Assembly (NCBI RefSeq): GCF_001425005.1
Contig: NZ_LMDB01000007.1
Span: 34,115-98,114, forward strand
DNA length: 64,000 nt
Direction of reading: 5' to 3'
Source of the DNA: Duganella sp. Root336D2
GTDB taxonomy: Bacteria; Pseudomonadota; Gammaproteobacteria; Burkholderiales; Burkholderiaceae_D
In this document: positions 26,209-35,493 of the stretch, in pieces
How positions within the stretch are numbered: position 1 is the first letter of the stretch
Layout: each line of letters starts with the position of its first letter
Position numbers and translations under genes: made by a program
The notes under the pieces: model-generated
What the model saw: the letters and a program-made list of their open reading frames with translations, nothing else
What the model was told of the DNA's origin: nothing
Database searches by the model: none

Positions 26209-27329
26209 TGGTGATGAAGACTTACGTGGTCGGCGGCGCGGTGCGCGATGAATTGCTTGGTTTGCCCGTCAAGGACCATGACCATGTGGTGGTAGGCGCC
26301 ACGCCGGAAGAAATGGTAAAGGCCGGCTTCCGGCCGGTCGGCAAGGATTTCCCGGTATTCCTGCACCCGCAAACGCAGGAAGAATATGCGCTGGCGCGCA
26401 CCGAGCGCAAAACGGCGCCCGGCTACAAGGGTTTCGTGTTCCACACTTCCAGCGACGTGACGCTGGAAGAAGACCTGGTGCGGCGCGACCTGACCATCAA
26501 CGCCATTGCGCGCGGCGACGACGGCGTGCTGGTCGATCCCTACAACGGCCGGCAGGACATCAAGGACCGCATTTTCCGCCACGTGTCGGACGCATTCGCA
26601 GAAGACCCGGTGCGCATCCTGCGCCTGGCGCGTTTCGCCTCGCGCTATCCGGATTTCCGCGTAGCGCCGAAAACCAATGCGCTGATGCAGCGCATGGTGG
26701 AGGAGGGCGAGGTCGATGCGCTGGTGCCCGAACGGGTATGGCAGGAAATCGCACGCGGCCTGATGGAGCAGAAGCCTTCGCGCATGCTGGAAGCGCTGCG
26801 CGACTGCGGCGCACTGTCGCACATCATCCCCGAGATCGGCGACGGCTTCGCCGTGGCGCCGGTGGTCGACCGCGCCGCCGAGGCGGATGTCGAGTTGCCA
26901 GTGCGCTTTGCCGCGCTGACGCTTGCGCTCGAAGTGCCGCAGGTCGAGCAGGCCGGCAAGCGCCTGAAAGTGCCGACCGAATGCCGCGACCTGGCAGTCA
27001 TGGCCGCGCGCGAGCGCGGCAGCGTGGAAAACGCGCAGGAGCTGGACCCCGCCGCCCTGGTCAGCCTGTTCGAGCGCTGCGACGGTTTCCGCAAACCGGC
27101 GCGTTTCGCGCAGATGGTGGCCGCTGTGGAATGCGCCGGCCGCGCCCCGCCTGCCCGGCGCGAACTGCTGGCCAAGGCACTCGACGCAGCGCGCGCGGTC
27201 AACGCCGGCGAGATCGCCCAGCGCTCGGCGGCTGCGCCGCAGGAGATTCCCGGGCTGGTGCGCGCGGCCCGCGTGCAAGCGGTGAGCGAGACGTTCGGCG
27301 CCCAGGAGTGGCTCGATGACCAGCCTTAA
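26208..27329 (+). CDS. cca: tRNA nucleotidyltransferase (CCA-adding) lacking the HD motif
   Basis: A 373-residue class II nucleotidyltransferase that adds or repairs the tRNA 3' CCA. The N-terminal motif GGAVRDELLG and metal pair DHD (in VKDHDHVVVG) are intact, as is the RRDLTINAIA segment. The C-terminal region where E. coli Cca carries its HD phosphohydrolase (His...CHDLGKG...HGHG) is shortened here and has no His/Asp pair, so phosphatase activity is unlikely. ATG 26208 overlaps the GST stop (TGATG); MKTYVVGG at 26214 is the alternative. Confidence 0.92.
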   Translation: MVMKTYVVGGAVRDELLGLPVKDHDHVVVGATPEEMVKAGFRPVGKDFPVFLHPQTQEEYALARTERKTAPGYKGFVFHTSSDVTLEEDLVRRDLTINAIARGDDGVLVDPYNGRQDIKDRIFRHVSDAFAEDPVRILRLARFASRYPDFRVAPKTNALMQRMVEEGEVDALVPERVWQEIARGLMEQKPSRMLEALRDCGALSHIIPEIGDGFAVAPVVDRAAEADVELPVRFAALTLALEVPQVEQAGKRLKVPTECRDLAVMAARERGSVENAQELDPAALVSLFERCDGFRKPARFAQMVAAVECAGRAPPARRELLAKALDAARAVNAGEIAQRSAAAPQEIPGLVRAARVQAVSETFGAQEWLDDQP

Positions 27330-27996
27330 CTTTTTCCGCAATCCCCTGCGCGGCCTGTTCGGCGGCAAGGACCGGCCGACGGTGCCGGTCAAGGAGTTGC
27401 GCGAGCGCGACCGCCGCCGCATGCTCAAGCATTTCCTGGCGCTGGAGCGCCACGACCGGCTGCTGCGTTTCGGCACGCCGGTCAACGACGAACAGATCAT
27501 GCGCTACGTGGGCAGCATCGATTTCGACCGCGACCTGATATTCGGGGTGTACAACCGCGTTTTCCAGCTGGTGGCGGTAGGCCACCTGGCCTTCGCCGAC
27601 CGCGATGCCGACAAGCACAAGGCCACCGAGAAGGACCAGGTGGCGGAGTTTGGGGTGTCGGTCTCGAAGTCGGCGCGCGGCCTTGGCATCGGCTCCAGGC
27701 TGTTCGAACGCGCCAACATCGCCTGCCGCAACAACGATGTCGACACCCTGTACATGCATTGCCTGTCGTCCAACGCGACGATGATCCATATCGCCAAAAA
27801 GGCCGGCATGGAAATCCACCGCGACTACGGCGAGGCCGATGCCTATCTCAAGCTCGGCCCGGCCGACCCGGCCAGCGTGCTGCAGGAAGCGATGGAAGAA
27901 CAGCTCGCGTCATTCGATTACGCTTTGAAAGCCAACGTCCGCGCTGCCGCAAAACTGTTCGACAAGATCCCTGGGGTAAAATCGGACGAAAAGTAG
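27316..27996 (+). CDS. GNAT-family acetyltransferase
   Basis: A 226-residue acetyltransferase. The acetyl-CoA pyrophosphate loop is RGLGIGSRLF (about residues 120-129), preceded by the beta-strand VAEFGVSVSKSA. The helix-rich N-terminus (VKELRERDRRRMLKHFLALE) and a C-terminal tail resemble GNATs annotated near tRNA or ribosome genes, but the substrate is unknown. It overlaps cca by 14 bases, so it is probably translated with it. Confidence 0.82.
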   Translation: MTSLNFFRNPLRGLFGGKDRPTVPVKELRERDRRRMLKHFLALERHDRLLRFGTPVNDEQIMRYVGSIDFDRDLIFGVYNRVFQLVAVGHLAFADRDADKHKATEKDQVAEFGVSVSKSARGLGIGSRLFERANIACRNNDVDTLYMHCLSSNATMIHIAKKAGMEIHRDYGEADAYLKLGPADPASVLQEAMEEQLASFDYALKANVRAAAKLFDKIPGVKSDEK

Positions 27997-28007
27997 AGGA
28001 GGCTTCC

Positions 28008-28796
28008 ATGCCGTTCGCCCTGCGCAGCATTGCTTTAGCCGTTACCATGGCCGCACCGCTGGCGCAGGCGTCGGGTGCGCCCTTGAAGTTCTGCTTCGAA
28101 GACATCCCGCAGGCGCCCTGGACCATGCCGGATGGCACGGGACTGAATATCGAACTGCTGAAGCGCGCAGCCAGGATCACCGGCGACCAGATCAACTTTG
28201 TTCCCCGCCCATGGAAGCGCTGTGAAGAAGAGACCCGCACCGGCGTGATCGACGCCATGGTCGGCCCTTCCGACAACCCGCGCCGGCGCACCTACAGCCG
28301 GCCGCCGACCAAGGCCGATGGCTCGCAGGACCCGGAACGCGCCATGTACCGCGACCATGTCGACCTGTACCTGCGCGTGGACAGCGGAGCGAGCTGGGAT
28401 GGCAAGACCCTGGTCAACCCGCGCAAGCTGGTGGTGGCGCAGCGCGGCTACTACATCGTGGATATGCTGCAGGCGCGCGGCCAGACGGTGATCGACACGC
28501 CCAAGACGGCGGAAGAGGGCTTGCGGCTGCTGGCCGCCGGCAGCGCCGATGTCGCCGTGCTGATGGGCCGCGATGCGGAAAACCTGCTGAAGGAAGACCC
28601 GCGCTACCAGGGCCGCGTGGTGCTGGCCAAGCAGCCCTTCGCCAGTTTCGACTTCCACCTGATGGTAGGGCGCAAGGTCTACGACAAGGAGCCCAAGCGC
28701 TTCGAAGCACTCTGGAGCGCCATCGCCAAGGTGCGCGCTACTGCGGACTACCAGCGCCTGGAGCAGTCGCTGGTGCGCCAGCATGAACACGACTGA
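28008..28796 (+). CDS. Periplasmic amino-acid-type solute-binding protein (SBP_bac_3-like)
   Basis: A 262-residue secreted protein with a signal peptide ending QASG-A (about residue 21). The rest is a two-lobe binding fold (PLKFCFEDIPQAPWTMPDGTGLNIELLKRA region, then TAEEGLRLLAAGSADVAVLMGRD). No permease or ATPase gene is adjacent, so it may act as a sensor or with distant partners. The start at 28008 has a strong AGAGGAGG site 5-6 bases upstream. Its last 59 bases overlap the convergent BASS transporter gene, which is a large overlap. Confidence 0.78.
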   Translation: MPFALRSIALAVTMAAPLAQASGAPLKFCFEDIPQAPWTMPDGTGLNIELLKRAARITGDQINFVPRPWKRCEEETRTGVIDAMVGPSDNPRRRTYSRPPTKADGSQDPERAMYRDHVDLYLRVDSGASWDGKTLVNPRKLVVAQRGYYIVDMLQARGQTVIDTPKTAEEGLRLLAAGSADVAVLMGRDAENLLKEDPRYQGRVVLAKQPFASFDFHLMVGRKVYDKEPKRFEALWSAIAKVRATADYQRLEQSLVRQHEHD

Positions 28797-29649
28797 CCGC
28801 GGCCCGCATGAAATAGGCGAAAGCCAGCCCGCTCACATACATCAGCACACCGTACAGCGCTCCGGGCAAGGCGAAAGCATCCTGTTTCAGCACGCTGCTG
28901 CCGATCACCATGGCCAGGGTGCCGTTCTGGATGGCAGTCTCGATGCCAAGCGTGACCGATTGCTGGCGCGACAAGCGGGCCAGCCAGGCGGCCCCGAAGC
29001 CGCAGGCCAGCATGGTCACGTTCAGCGCCATCGCGAACGGCGCGAGGGTATGGAAGTTGTCGCGCAAGAGCACCCAGTTCTTCGCCACCGCTGCCATCAC
29101 GATCAGGACGAACAGCACGGCAGCGATTTTGGTGCAGCTGCCTTCGATGCGCAGGCCCAGGGCAGGCTTCATATGGCGCAGCGACATGCCAATGGCAACT
29201 GGCAGGCCGAGCATCAGCACCATCTGCTTCATCATCGCGCCGACCGGCGCCTCCACCTTCTGGCCGCTGCCGGCAAAGTATTCCAGTGCGAAGGATACGA
29301 TCAGCGGCAGCGTGAAGATGGTCAGCACGCTGGCCACGGCGGTAAAGCTCAGGGCCAGCGCCACGTCGCCGCGTGCGATGTAGGTGAGCAGGTTGGAGGT
29401 AGTGCCGGTAGGGCAGGCCGCCAGGATCATGAAGCCCACTGCGAAGGCGCCGCCGATACCCGTCGCCTGCAGCATGCCGAAGCAGGCCAGCGGCAGCAGC
29501 ACGAAATGGCACAGGACACCGACCAGCAGCGCGCGCGGCTGCTTCACGATGCGGCCAAAGTCGGCGGGCGCCAGGCCCAGGCCAAGGGAAAACATGATGA
29601 ACGCGAGTGCTGCGGGCAGCAGCACGGTTGAGACGATGTCTCCTTGCAT
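28738..29649 (-). CDS. Bile acid:sodium symporter (BASS) family transporter
   Basis: A 303-residue inner-membrane transporter with about nine to ten hydrophobic segments. Family motifs are ILAACPTGTTSNLLTYIARGDVALALS, a sodium-site crossover region, and GIETAIQNGTLAMVIG in the second inverted repeat. Bacterial homologues carry organic anions including pantoate or keto acids; the substrate cannot be assigned. Its C-terminal coding region overlaps the convergent binding-protein gene by 59 bases. Confidence 0.88.
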   Translation of the reverse strand: MQGDIVSTVLLPAALAFIMFSLGLGLAPADFGRIVKQPRALLVGVLCHFVLLPLACFGMLQATGIGGAFAVGFMILAACPTGTTSNLLTYIARGDVALALSFTAVASVLTIFTLPLIVSFALEYFAGSGQKVEAPVGAMMKQMVLMLGLPVAIGMSLRHMKPALGLRIEGSCTKIAAVLFVLIVMAAVAKNWVLLRDNFHTLAPFAMALNVTMLACGFGAAWLARLSRQQSVTLGIETAIQNGTLAMVIGSSVLKQDAFALPGALYGVLMYVSGLAFAYFMRAAVSRVHAGAPATAPGAGSPQ

Positions 29650-29727
29650 GGCGGGGTCTCCTTTGCGCTCGCATGTGGCGAGCTTGTCATTGTCTTAATA
29701 TTGACACGACCCGGGCAACGCCGGCAA

Positions 29728-30054
29728 CTACCGCGCAAGCAAGGCGAAAGCGAGCAAGGCGATGATGCCCGCGCCCAGGACGGCCAGCACGTTCACGCTC
29801 CACTTGACCAGGCCATGCTGCGGCCTCCTTAGCCAGATGGCGCCTGCCACAGCGCCGGCGATGGCTGCCAGGACCTGGCCAGCTGCGATCACCAGCAGCA
29901 TGGCTGCACCGAAGGCGGCGCCGGCATAGCCTGACGGCGCCGGACCGAATGCGAGGCTGATCGCCAGCAGCAGTAGCGGCAGGGCCAGCATGGCGGCAGC
30001 CAGACCGCCTTTGGCCGCGGCGAACCACAGGGGGGCTTTAACTTCGGTCTGCAT
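29728..30054 (-). CDS. Small four-segment membrane protein, unknown
   Basis: I do not recognise a family. The 108 residues contain about three or four hydrophobic segments (around 12-33, 42-73 and 84-106), with a basic cytoplasmic-type loop RRPQHGLVKW between the last two. No catalytic motif is visible. It starts 3 bases after the Lrp-family regulator stop on the same strand, so the two are probably co-transcribed. Confidence 0.6.
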   Translation of the reverse strand: MQTEVKAPLWFAAAKGGLAAAMLALPLLLLAISLAFGPAPSGYAGAAFGAAMLLVIAAGQVLAAIAGAVAGAIWLRRPQHGLVKWSVNVLAVLGAGIIALLAFALLAR

Positions 30055-30057
30055 CGG

Positions 30058-30579
30058 TCAGATCAGCGGCAAGGCGGTGGTGTCCTTGATGCGCTGCAGG
30101 GCGAAGGAAGACTTCACATCCAGCACGGCCGGATGGCGCAGCAGGGTCGCCATCATGAAGCGCGAGAAGTGGTCCATGTCTTCCACGTGCACGCGCAGCA
30201 GGTAGTCCATTTCGCCGGTCATGGCGTAGCAGGCCACCACTTCCGGCCATTGTTCGACCGCCACCGCGAAATCGGCGCGCGGCGAGGTGCCGGTGGGATT
30301 CACGCCGAGGGCGCGGGCGTTGCTGTGGGCGGCGGCGTCGCTGTGCTTTTCCAGGCGCACATTGACGTAGGCCAGCAGGCCCAGGCCGATCTTGTCCGGG
30401 TCCAGCAGCGCCACGTACTGGCGGATCACGCCTTCCTCTTCCAGGCGCTTGATGCGGCGCAGGCAGGGGGAAGGGGAAAGGTTGACTTGCTCTGCGACAT
30501 CCTGGTTCGACAGCCGGCCATCCGTTTGCAAGATGGACAATATCTTGCGATCCGTTTTATCCAGCGCAATCTTGGTCAT
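30058..30579 (-). CDS. Lrp/AsnC-family transcriptional regulator
   Basis: A 173-residue regulator with an N-terminal helix-turn-helix (LDKTDRKILSILQTDGRLSN...SPSPCLRRIKRLEEEGVI) and a C-terminal RAM effector domain (YAMTGEMDYLLRVHVEDMDHF). It is about 15-20 residues longer than usual, through an insertion around HSNARALGVNPTGTSPRAD in the RAM domain. The start at 30579 has AGAGGAATTT upstream. It is divergent from hpd across 127 AT-rich bases, so it probably regulates tyrosine breakdown and itself. Confidence 0.9.
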   Translation of the reverse strand: MTKIALDKTDRKILSILQTDGRLSNQDVAEQVNLSPSPCLRRIKRLEEEGVIRQYVALLDPDKIGLGLLAYVNVRLEKHSDAAAHSNARALGVNPTGTSPRADFAVAVEQWPEVVACYAMTGEMDYLLRVHVEDMDHFSRFMMATLLRHPAVLDVKSSFALQRIKDTTALPLI

Positions 30580-30706
30580 AAATTCCTCTTTCGCTCGGTG
30601 TTTTCGCAATATTATTGCTCAATCCAATCAATGTTGGGAAATGTTTGCAATTAAATGTCGCTTGCAGGGGACTATACTGTGCGCAATTCTAATAGGGAGA
30701 CGCACC
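30580..30706. promoter_or_regulatory. Divergent Lrp/hpd control region
   Basis: The 127 bases are much more AT-rich than their surroundings, as expected for an Lrp-type binding region. TATACT at 30673-30678 is the best -10 box for hpd; no -35 box at proper spacing is convincing, consistent with an activated promoter. Confidence 0.45.
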
Positions 30707-31834
30707 ATGAAATTCACCCCCTGGGAAAACCCCATGAACACCGACGGCTTCGAGTTCGTCGAGTTCGCGGCACCCGATCCCAAAGCCCTGGGCAAGCTGT
30801 TCGAAAACATGGGCTTCACCGCGATCGCCCGCCACCGCCACAAGGACGTGACCCTGTACCGCCAGGGCGATATCAACTTCATCATCAATGCCGAGCAGGA
30901 TTCGTTTGCCCAGCGCTTCGCCCGCCAGCACGGTCCGTCCGTGTGCGCCATCGCGATCCGCGTGGACGATGCGGCCTTCGCGTACAAGCGCGCGCTGGAA
31001 TTGGGCGCGTGGGGTTTTGACAACAAAACCGGCCCGATGGAGCTGAATATCCCCGCCATCAAGGGCGTCGGCGACTCCCTGCTGTATCTGGTCGACCGCT
31101 GGCGCGGCAAGAATGCCGCGGATGGCAAGCCGACCGGCGCCATTGGCGACATCTCGATTTACGACGCGGACTTCGTGGCCATCCCGGGCGCCGAAGCCAA
31201 CCCGGTCGGCAATGGCCTGACCTATATCGACCACCTGACCCACAACGTGCACCGTGGCCGCATGAAGGAGTGGGCTGACTTCTACGAGCGCCTGTTCAAC
31301 TTCCGCGAAGTGCGCTACTTCGATATCGAAGGCAAGCTGACCGGCCTGAAGTCGAAGGCCATGACTTCGCCTTGCGGCAAGATCCGCATCCCGATCAATG
31401 AATCGTCGGACGACAAGTCGCAGATCGCCGAGTACCTGAATGAGTACCACGGCGAAGGCATCCAGCACATCGCGCTGGGCACCGACGGCATCTACGATTC
31501 GGTGCAGGGCCTGCGCAACCAGGGCATCGTGTTCCAGGACACGATCGAGACCTACTACGAGCTGGTCAACCGCCGCCTGCCCAACCATGGCGAGAACGTG
31601 GAAGAACTGCGCCGCCTGCGCATCCTGATCGACGGCCACTCGAACGAGTCCGAGCGCGAACTGCTGCTGCAGATCTTCACCCAGAACGTGATCGGTCCGA
31701 TCTTCTTCGAGATCATCCAGCGCAAAGGCGACCAGGGCTTCGGCGAAGGCAACTTCCGCGCGTTGTTTGAATCGATTGAGCTGGACCAGATCCGCCGCGG
31801 CGTGCTGGATGACCCGGGCCAGACGGCTGCATAA
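30707..31834 (+). CDS. hpd: 4-hydroxyphenylpyruvate dioxygenase
   Basis: A 375-residue non-haem iron dioxygenase converting 4-hydroxyphenylpyruvate to homogentisate in tyrosine degradation. The iron ligands are visible as His176 (IDHLTHNV), His254 (IQHIALGTDG) and Glu335 (FFEIIQRKG), in two tandem vicinal-oxygen-chelate domains. The start at 30707 follows AGGGAGACGCACC. It is transcribed away from the Lrp regulator and followed after 91 bases by an indolepyruvate oxidoreductase, so the two probably form an aromatic amino acid catabolic unit. Confidence 0.96.
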   Translation: MKFTPWENPMNTDGFEFVEFAAPDPKALGKLFENMGFTAIARHRHKDVTLYRQGDINFIINAEQDSFAQRFARQHGPSVCAIAIRVDDAAFAYKRALELGAWGFDNKTGPMELNIPAIKGVGDSLLYLVDRWRGKNAADGKPTGAIGDISIYDADFVAIPGAEANPVGNGLTYIDHLTHNVHRGRMKEWADFYERLFNFREVRYFDIEGKLTGLKSKAMTSPCGKIRIPINESSDDKSQIAEYLNEYHGEGIQHIALGTDGIYDSVQGLRNQGIVFQDTIETYYELVNRRLPNHGENVEELRRLRILIDGHSNESERELLLQIFTQNVIGPIFFEIIQRKGDQGFGEGNFRALFESIELDQIRRGVLDDPGQTAA

Positions 31835-31886
31835 AACCGGTTCACCGGTTTAGAGAATTCCGGCAGCCCCGCACTTAAGACGGGGC
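31834..31886 (+). terminator. Two hairpins between hpd and the IOR gene
   Basis: AAACCGG-TTCA-CCGGTTT (31834-31851) begins at the hpd stop, and GCCCCG/CGGGGC with a 9-base loop follows at 31866-31886. Neither has a long T-tract, so partial termination or mRNA processing between the two genes is likely. Confidence 0.5.
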
Positions 31887-31925
31887 GCCGTTCTAATCTT
31901 TTAGAAGTTTTTGGAGACACACCTG

Positions 31926-34900
31926 ATGAACGCACCCGTCAAGAGCGGCGAGCTATCGCCCGCGCACGACATCACCCTCGACGACAAGTGGACCCTGGAG
32001 CGCGGCCGCGCCTTCATGACCGGCACCCAAGCCCTGATCCGCCTGCCGATGCTGCAACGTGAACGCGACCTGAAAGCCGGCCTGAATACCGCCGGCTACA
32101 TCACCGGCTATCGCGGTTCGCCGGTCACCTCGGTCGACCAGACCGCGATGAAGGCCAAGAAGCACCTCGACGCGCACCACGTCAAATTCCACCCGGGCAT
32201 GAACGAAGACCTGGCGGCGACCGCCGTCTGGGGCACCCAGCAGACCAACCTGTTCGAAGACGCCAAGTACGACGGCGTGTTCTCCATGTGGTACGGCAAG
32301 GGCCCGGGCGTCGACCGCTGCGGCGACGTGTTCAAGCACGCCAACAACGCCGGCTCGTCCAGGCACGGCGGCGTGCTGGTGCTGGCAGGCGACGACCATG
32401 CTGCGAAATCGTCTTCCACCGCGCACCAGTCGGACCACATCCTGAACGCCTGCGGCATCCCGGTGCTGTATCCGGCGTCGGTGCAGGAATACATCGACTA
32501 CGGCCTGCATGCCTGGGCGATGAGCCGCTACACCGGCCTGTGGGTGTCGATGAAGTGCGTGACCGACATCATCGAGTCGGGCGCCGTGGTCGATTTCGAC
32601 CCGGACCGCGTCCAGATCCAGATGCCGGAAGACTTCGAGCTGCCAGCAGGCGGCCTGAATATCCGCTGGCCGGACACCGTGCTGGACATGGAAGTGCGCA
32701 TGAACAGCTACAAGTGGTACGCCGCGCTGGCCTATTGCCGCGCCAATAAGCTGAACAAGATTATCTGGGATGCGCCGAAGCCGAAGATCGGCATCATCAC
32801 CGCCGGCAAATCCTACCTCGACACCCGCCAGGCGCTGGCCGACTTGGGCATCGACGAACAAGCCGCTGCCGACATCGGCATCCGCCTGTACAAGATCGGC
32901 ATGACCTGGCCGCTGGAAGCGGACGGCGTGCACGAATTCGCCAAGGGCCTGGACGAGATCCTGGTGGTGGAAGAAAAGCGCCAGATCCTGGAATATGCGC
33001 TGAAGGAGGAACTGTACAACCTGCCGGACGGCGAACGTCCGCGCGTGGTCGGCAAGTTCGACGACACCGGCGAGTGGAGCAACAAGGGCAAGACCGGCCA
33101 CGGCGACTGGCTGCTGCCTGCGACCTATGAGCTGAACCCGGCCCAGATCGCACGCGCCATCGCATCGCGCATCGAGCACTATTGCAAGGACCATCCGGTA
33201 GCGGCGCGCGTGAAAGAGCGTATCGCCTTCCTGGAAGCCAAGGAAGCAGCCCTGAAAAACCTGCCGGCCAAGGCCAATCCTGAGACCGACCGCATTCCTT
33301 ACTTCTGCTCCGGCTGCCCGCACAACTCCTCGACCAAGGTGCCCGAAGGTTCGCGCGCCATGGCGGGTATCGGCTGCCACTACATGGTGCTGTGGATGGA
33401 CCGCGAAACGTCCACCTTCACCCACATGGGCGCGGAAGGCGTGACCTGGGTCGGCCAGGCGCCGTTCACCAACGAGAAGCACGTGTTCACCAACCTGGGC
33501 GACGGCACCTATTTCCACTCGGGCATCCTGGCGATCCGCGCTGCCGTGGCGGCGAAGGTGAACATCACCTACAAGATCCTGTACAACGACGCGGTGGCAA
33601 TGACCGGCGGCCAGAACGTGGACGGCCCGCTGGACCCGGGCATGATTTCGCGCCAGATCGCGGCGGAAGGCGTGACCCCGATCATCGTGGTCACCGACGA
33701 ACCTGAGAAATATCCGGACGATTACAACTGGGCGCCGGGCGTCACCGTGCGCCACCGCTCCGAGCTGATGGACGTGCAGAAGGAACTGCGCGACAAGCCG
33801 GGCGTGTCGGCCATGATCTACGACCAGACCTGCGCCTCCGAAAAGCGTCGCCGCCGGAAAAAAGGCGAATTCCCCGACCCGGCCAAGCGCGCCGTGATCA
33901 ATGAAGCCGTGTGCGAAGGCTGCGGCGACTGCTCCGTGCAGTCCAACTGCCTGTCCGTGGAGCCGCTGGAAACTGAACTGGGCCGCAAGCGCCAGATCAA
34001 CCAGTCCAGCTGCAACAAGGACTTCTCCTGCGTCAACGGCTTCTGCCCGTCCTTCGTGACGGTGGAAGGCGGCGGCCTGAAAAAGCCGAAGAAAGCAGCT
34101 GCAGCGGGCGGCGGCGAAGTACCGGCCCTGCCATCGCCGGTACTGCCTTCGACCGCCAACCCATACGGCATCCTGATCACCGGCATCGGCGGCACCGGCG
34201 TGGTGACCGTCGGCCAGATCCTGGCTGTTGCGGCTCACGTGGAAGGCAAGGGCGCCATCGTACTGGACATGTCCGGCCTGGCCCAGAAGGGCGGCCCGGT
34301 GATGTCGCACGTGCGCCTGGCCGACAAGCAGGGCGACCTGCACTCGACCCGCGTCGGCACCGGCAGCGCCAACCTGGTGATCGGCTGCGACCAGATCGTG
34401 ACCGCGTCGAAAGACGCGCTGTCGCGCATGGGCGAAGGCCGCACTTACGCTGCCATCAATTCGACCGGCGCCACCACCGCGGCCTTCGTGAAGAACCCCG
34501 ACTGGCAGTTCCCGGGCACTTCTTCGCAGGCCGAGATCAAGCGCGCCTGCGGCGAAGCCAATGTGGACTTCGTCGACGCCGGCAAGATCGCGACCGCGCT
34601 GATGGGCGACTCGATTGCCACCAATATGTTCATGCTGGGCTACTCCTTCCAGAAAGGCCATGTGCCGCTGTCGGAAGAAGCGCTGATGAAGGCGATTGAA
34701 CTGAATGGCGTGCAGGTTGGCTTCAACAAGTCGGCCTTCAACTGGGGCCGCTACTGCGCGCACGACAGCGCCGCCGTGGCCAAGCTGGCCACCCCGGCAA
34801 GCGTGATCGAATTCAAGCGCACCCAGACGCTGGAAGAGATCATCGCCAAGCGCGTCGAACTGCTGACTGCCTACCAGGACGCCGCATACGCCAGGCAGTA

Positions 34901-35474
34901 CAGCGATTTCGTGGCCCAGGTGCAGGCAGCAGAAGGCGCGCTGGGTTCGAAGAAACTGACCGAAGCCGTGGCCCGCTACTTCTACAAGCTGATGGCCTAC
35001 AAGGACGAGTACGAAGTGGCGCGCCTGCACAGTGACGCGGCCTTCCGCGCCAAGATTGAAGGCATGTTCGAAGGCGACTATAAGGTGAAGTTCCACCTGG
35101 CGCCGCCGCTGTTTGCGAAGAAGGACAAGGAAGGCCACCTGGTCAAGCAGGAATTCGGCCCATGGATGCTGAAGGCCTTCGGCGTGCTGGCCAAGTTCAA
35201 GGGCCTGCGCGGCTCCGCCTTCGACGTCTTCGGCTACACCGCAGAGCGCAAGATGGAACGCGCCCTGATCGGCGAATACCGCGACACCGTGTCCGCTCTC
35301 CTGGGCAAGCTGACTGCCGATAACCTGGCAACCGCCGTGGCGATTGCGCGCATCCCTGAAGACATCCGCGGCTACGGCCACGTCAAGGAACGCCACCTGA
35401 AGGCGGCCAAGCAGAAGGAAGCAGCGCTGCTGGCGGAATTCAGCAGACCGGCGGTTGCAACGCACGCAGCCTGA
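31926..35474 (+). CDS. Fused indolepyruvate ferredoxin oxidoreductase (IorAB-type)
   Basis: A 1182-residue single-chain enzyme oxidatively decarboxylating aryl pyruvates with ferredoxin or another acceptor. Order: pyruvate-binding PYR-like domain (about 30-400, ITGYRGSPVTSVD), TPP domain (about 450-640, with GDGTYFHSG...YNDAVAMTGGQ), an iron-sulfur cluster region from Cys663 (CEGCGDCSVQSNC, then CNKDFSCVNGFC), and the gamma domain (about 740-950, GIGGTGVVTVGQ). Archaeal enzymes use separate subunits. The ATG at 31926 follows GGAG by 10 bases. The context with hpd and Lrp supports aromatic amino acid catabolism. Confidence 0.92.
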   Translation: MNAPVKSGELSPAHDITLDDKWTLERGRAFMTGTQALIRLPMLQRERDLKAGLNTAGYITGYRGSPVTSVDQTAMKAKKHLDAHHVKFHPGMNEDLAATAVWGTQQTNLFEDAKYDGVFSMWYGKGPGVDRCGDVFKHANNAGSSRHGGVLVLAGDDHAAKSSSTAHQSDHILNACGIPVLYPASVQEYIDYGLHAWAMSRYTGLWVSMKCVTDIIESGAVVDFDPDRVQIQMPEDFELPAGGLNIRWPDTVLDMEVRMNSYKWYAALAYCRANKLNKIIWDAPKPKIGIITAGKSYLDTRQALADLGIDEQAAADIGIRLYKIGMTWPLEADGVHEFAKGLDEILVVEEKRQILEYALKEELYNLPDGERPRVVGKFDDTGEWSNKGKTGHGDWLLPATYELNPAQIARAIASRIEHYCKDHPVAARVKERIAFLEAKEAALKNLPAKANPETDRIPYFCSGCPHNSSTKVPEGSRAMAGIGCHYMVLWMDRETSTFTHMGAEGVTWVGQAPFTNEKHVFTNLGDGTYFHSGILAIRAAVAAKVNITYKILYNDAVAMTGGQNVDGPLDPGMISRQIAAEGVTPIIVVTDEPEKYPDDYNWAPGVTVRHRSELMDVQKELRDKPGVSAMIYDQTCASEKRRRRKKGEFPDPAKRAVINEAVCEGCGDCSVQSNCLSVEPLETELGRKRQINQSSCNKDFSCVNGFCPSFVTVEGGGLKKPKKAAAAGGGEVPALPSPVLPSTANPYGILITGIGGTGVVTVGQILAVAAHVEGKGAIVLDMSGLAQKGGPVMSHVRLADKQGDLHSTRVGTGSANLVIGCDQIVTASKDALSRMGEGRTYAAINSTGATTAAFVKNPDWQFPGTSSQAEIKRACGEANVDFVDAGKIATALMGDSIATNMFMLGYSFQKGHVPLSEEALMKAIELNGVQVGFNKSAFNWGRYCAHDSAAVAKLATPASVIEFKRTQTLEEIIAKRVELLTAYQDAAYARQYSDFVAQVQAAEGALGSKKLTEAVARYFYKLMAYKDEYEVARLHSDAAFRAKIEGMFEGDYKVKFHLAPPLFAKKDKEGHLVKQEFGPWMLKAFGVLAKFKGLRGSAFDVFGYTAERKMERALIGEYRDTVSALLGKLTADNLATAVAIARIPEDIRGYGHVKERHLKAAKQKEAALLAEFSRPAVATHAA

Positions 35475-35493
35475 TACCACGCGGTTTCATGAA

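Noticed and set aside
31953..35480. A very long open frame antisense to the indolepyruvate oxidoreductase gene (similar ones lie opposite the TonB receptor and M48 genes)
   Set aside because: High GC with G/C at third positions removes stops from the opposite strand. The products are His/Val/Gln-rich with no domain, start signal or neighbour logic.
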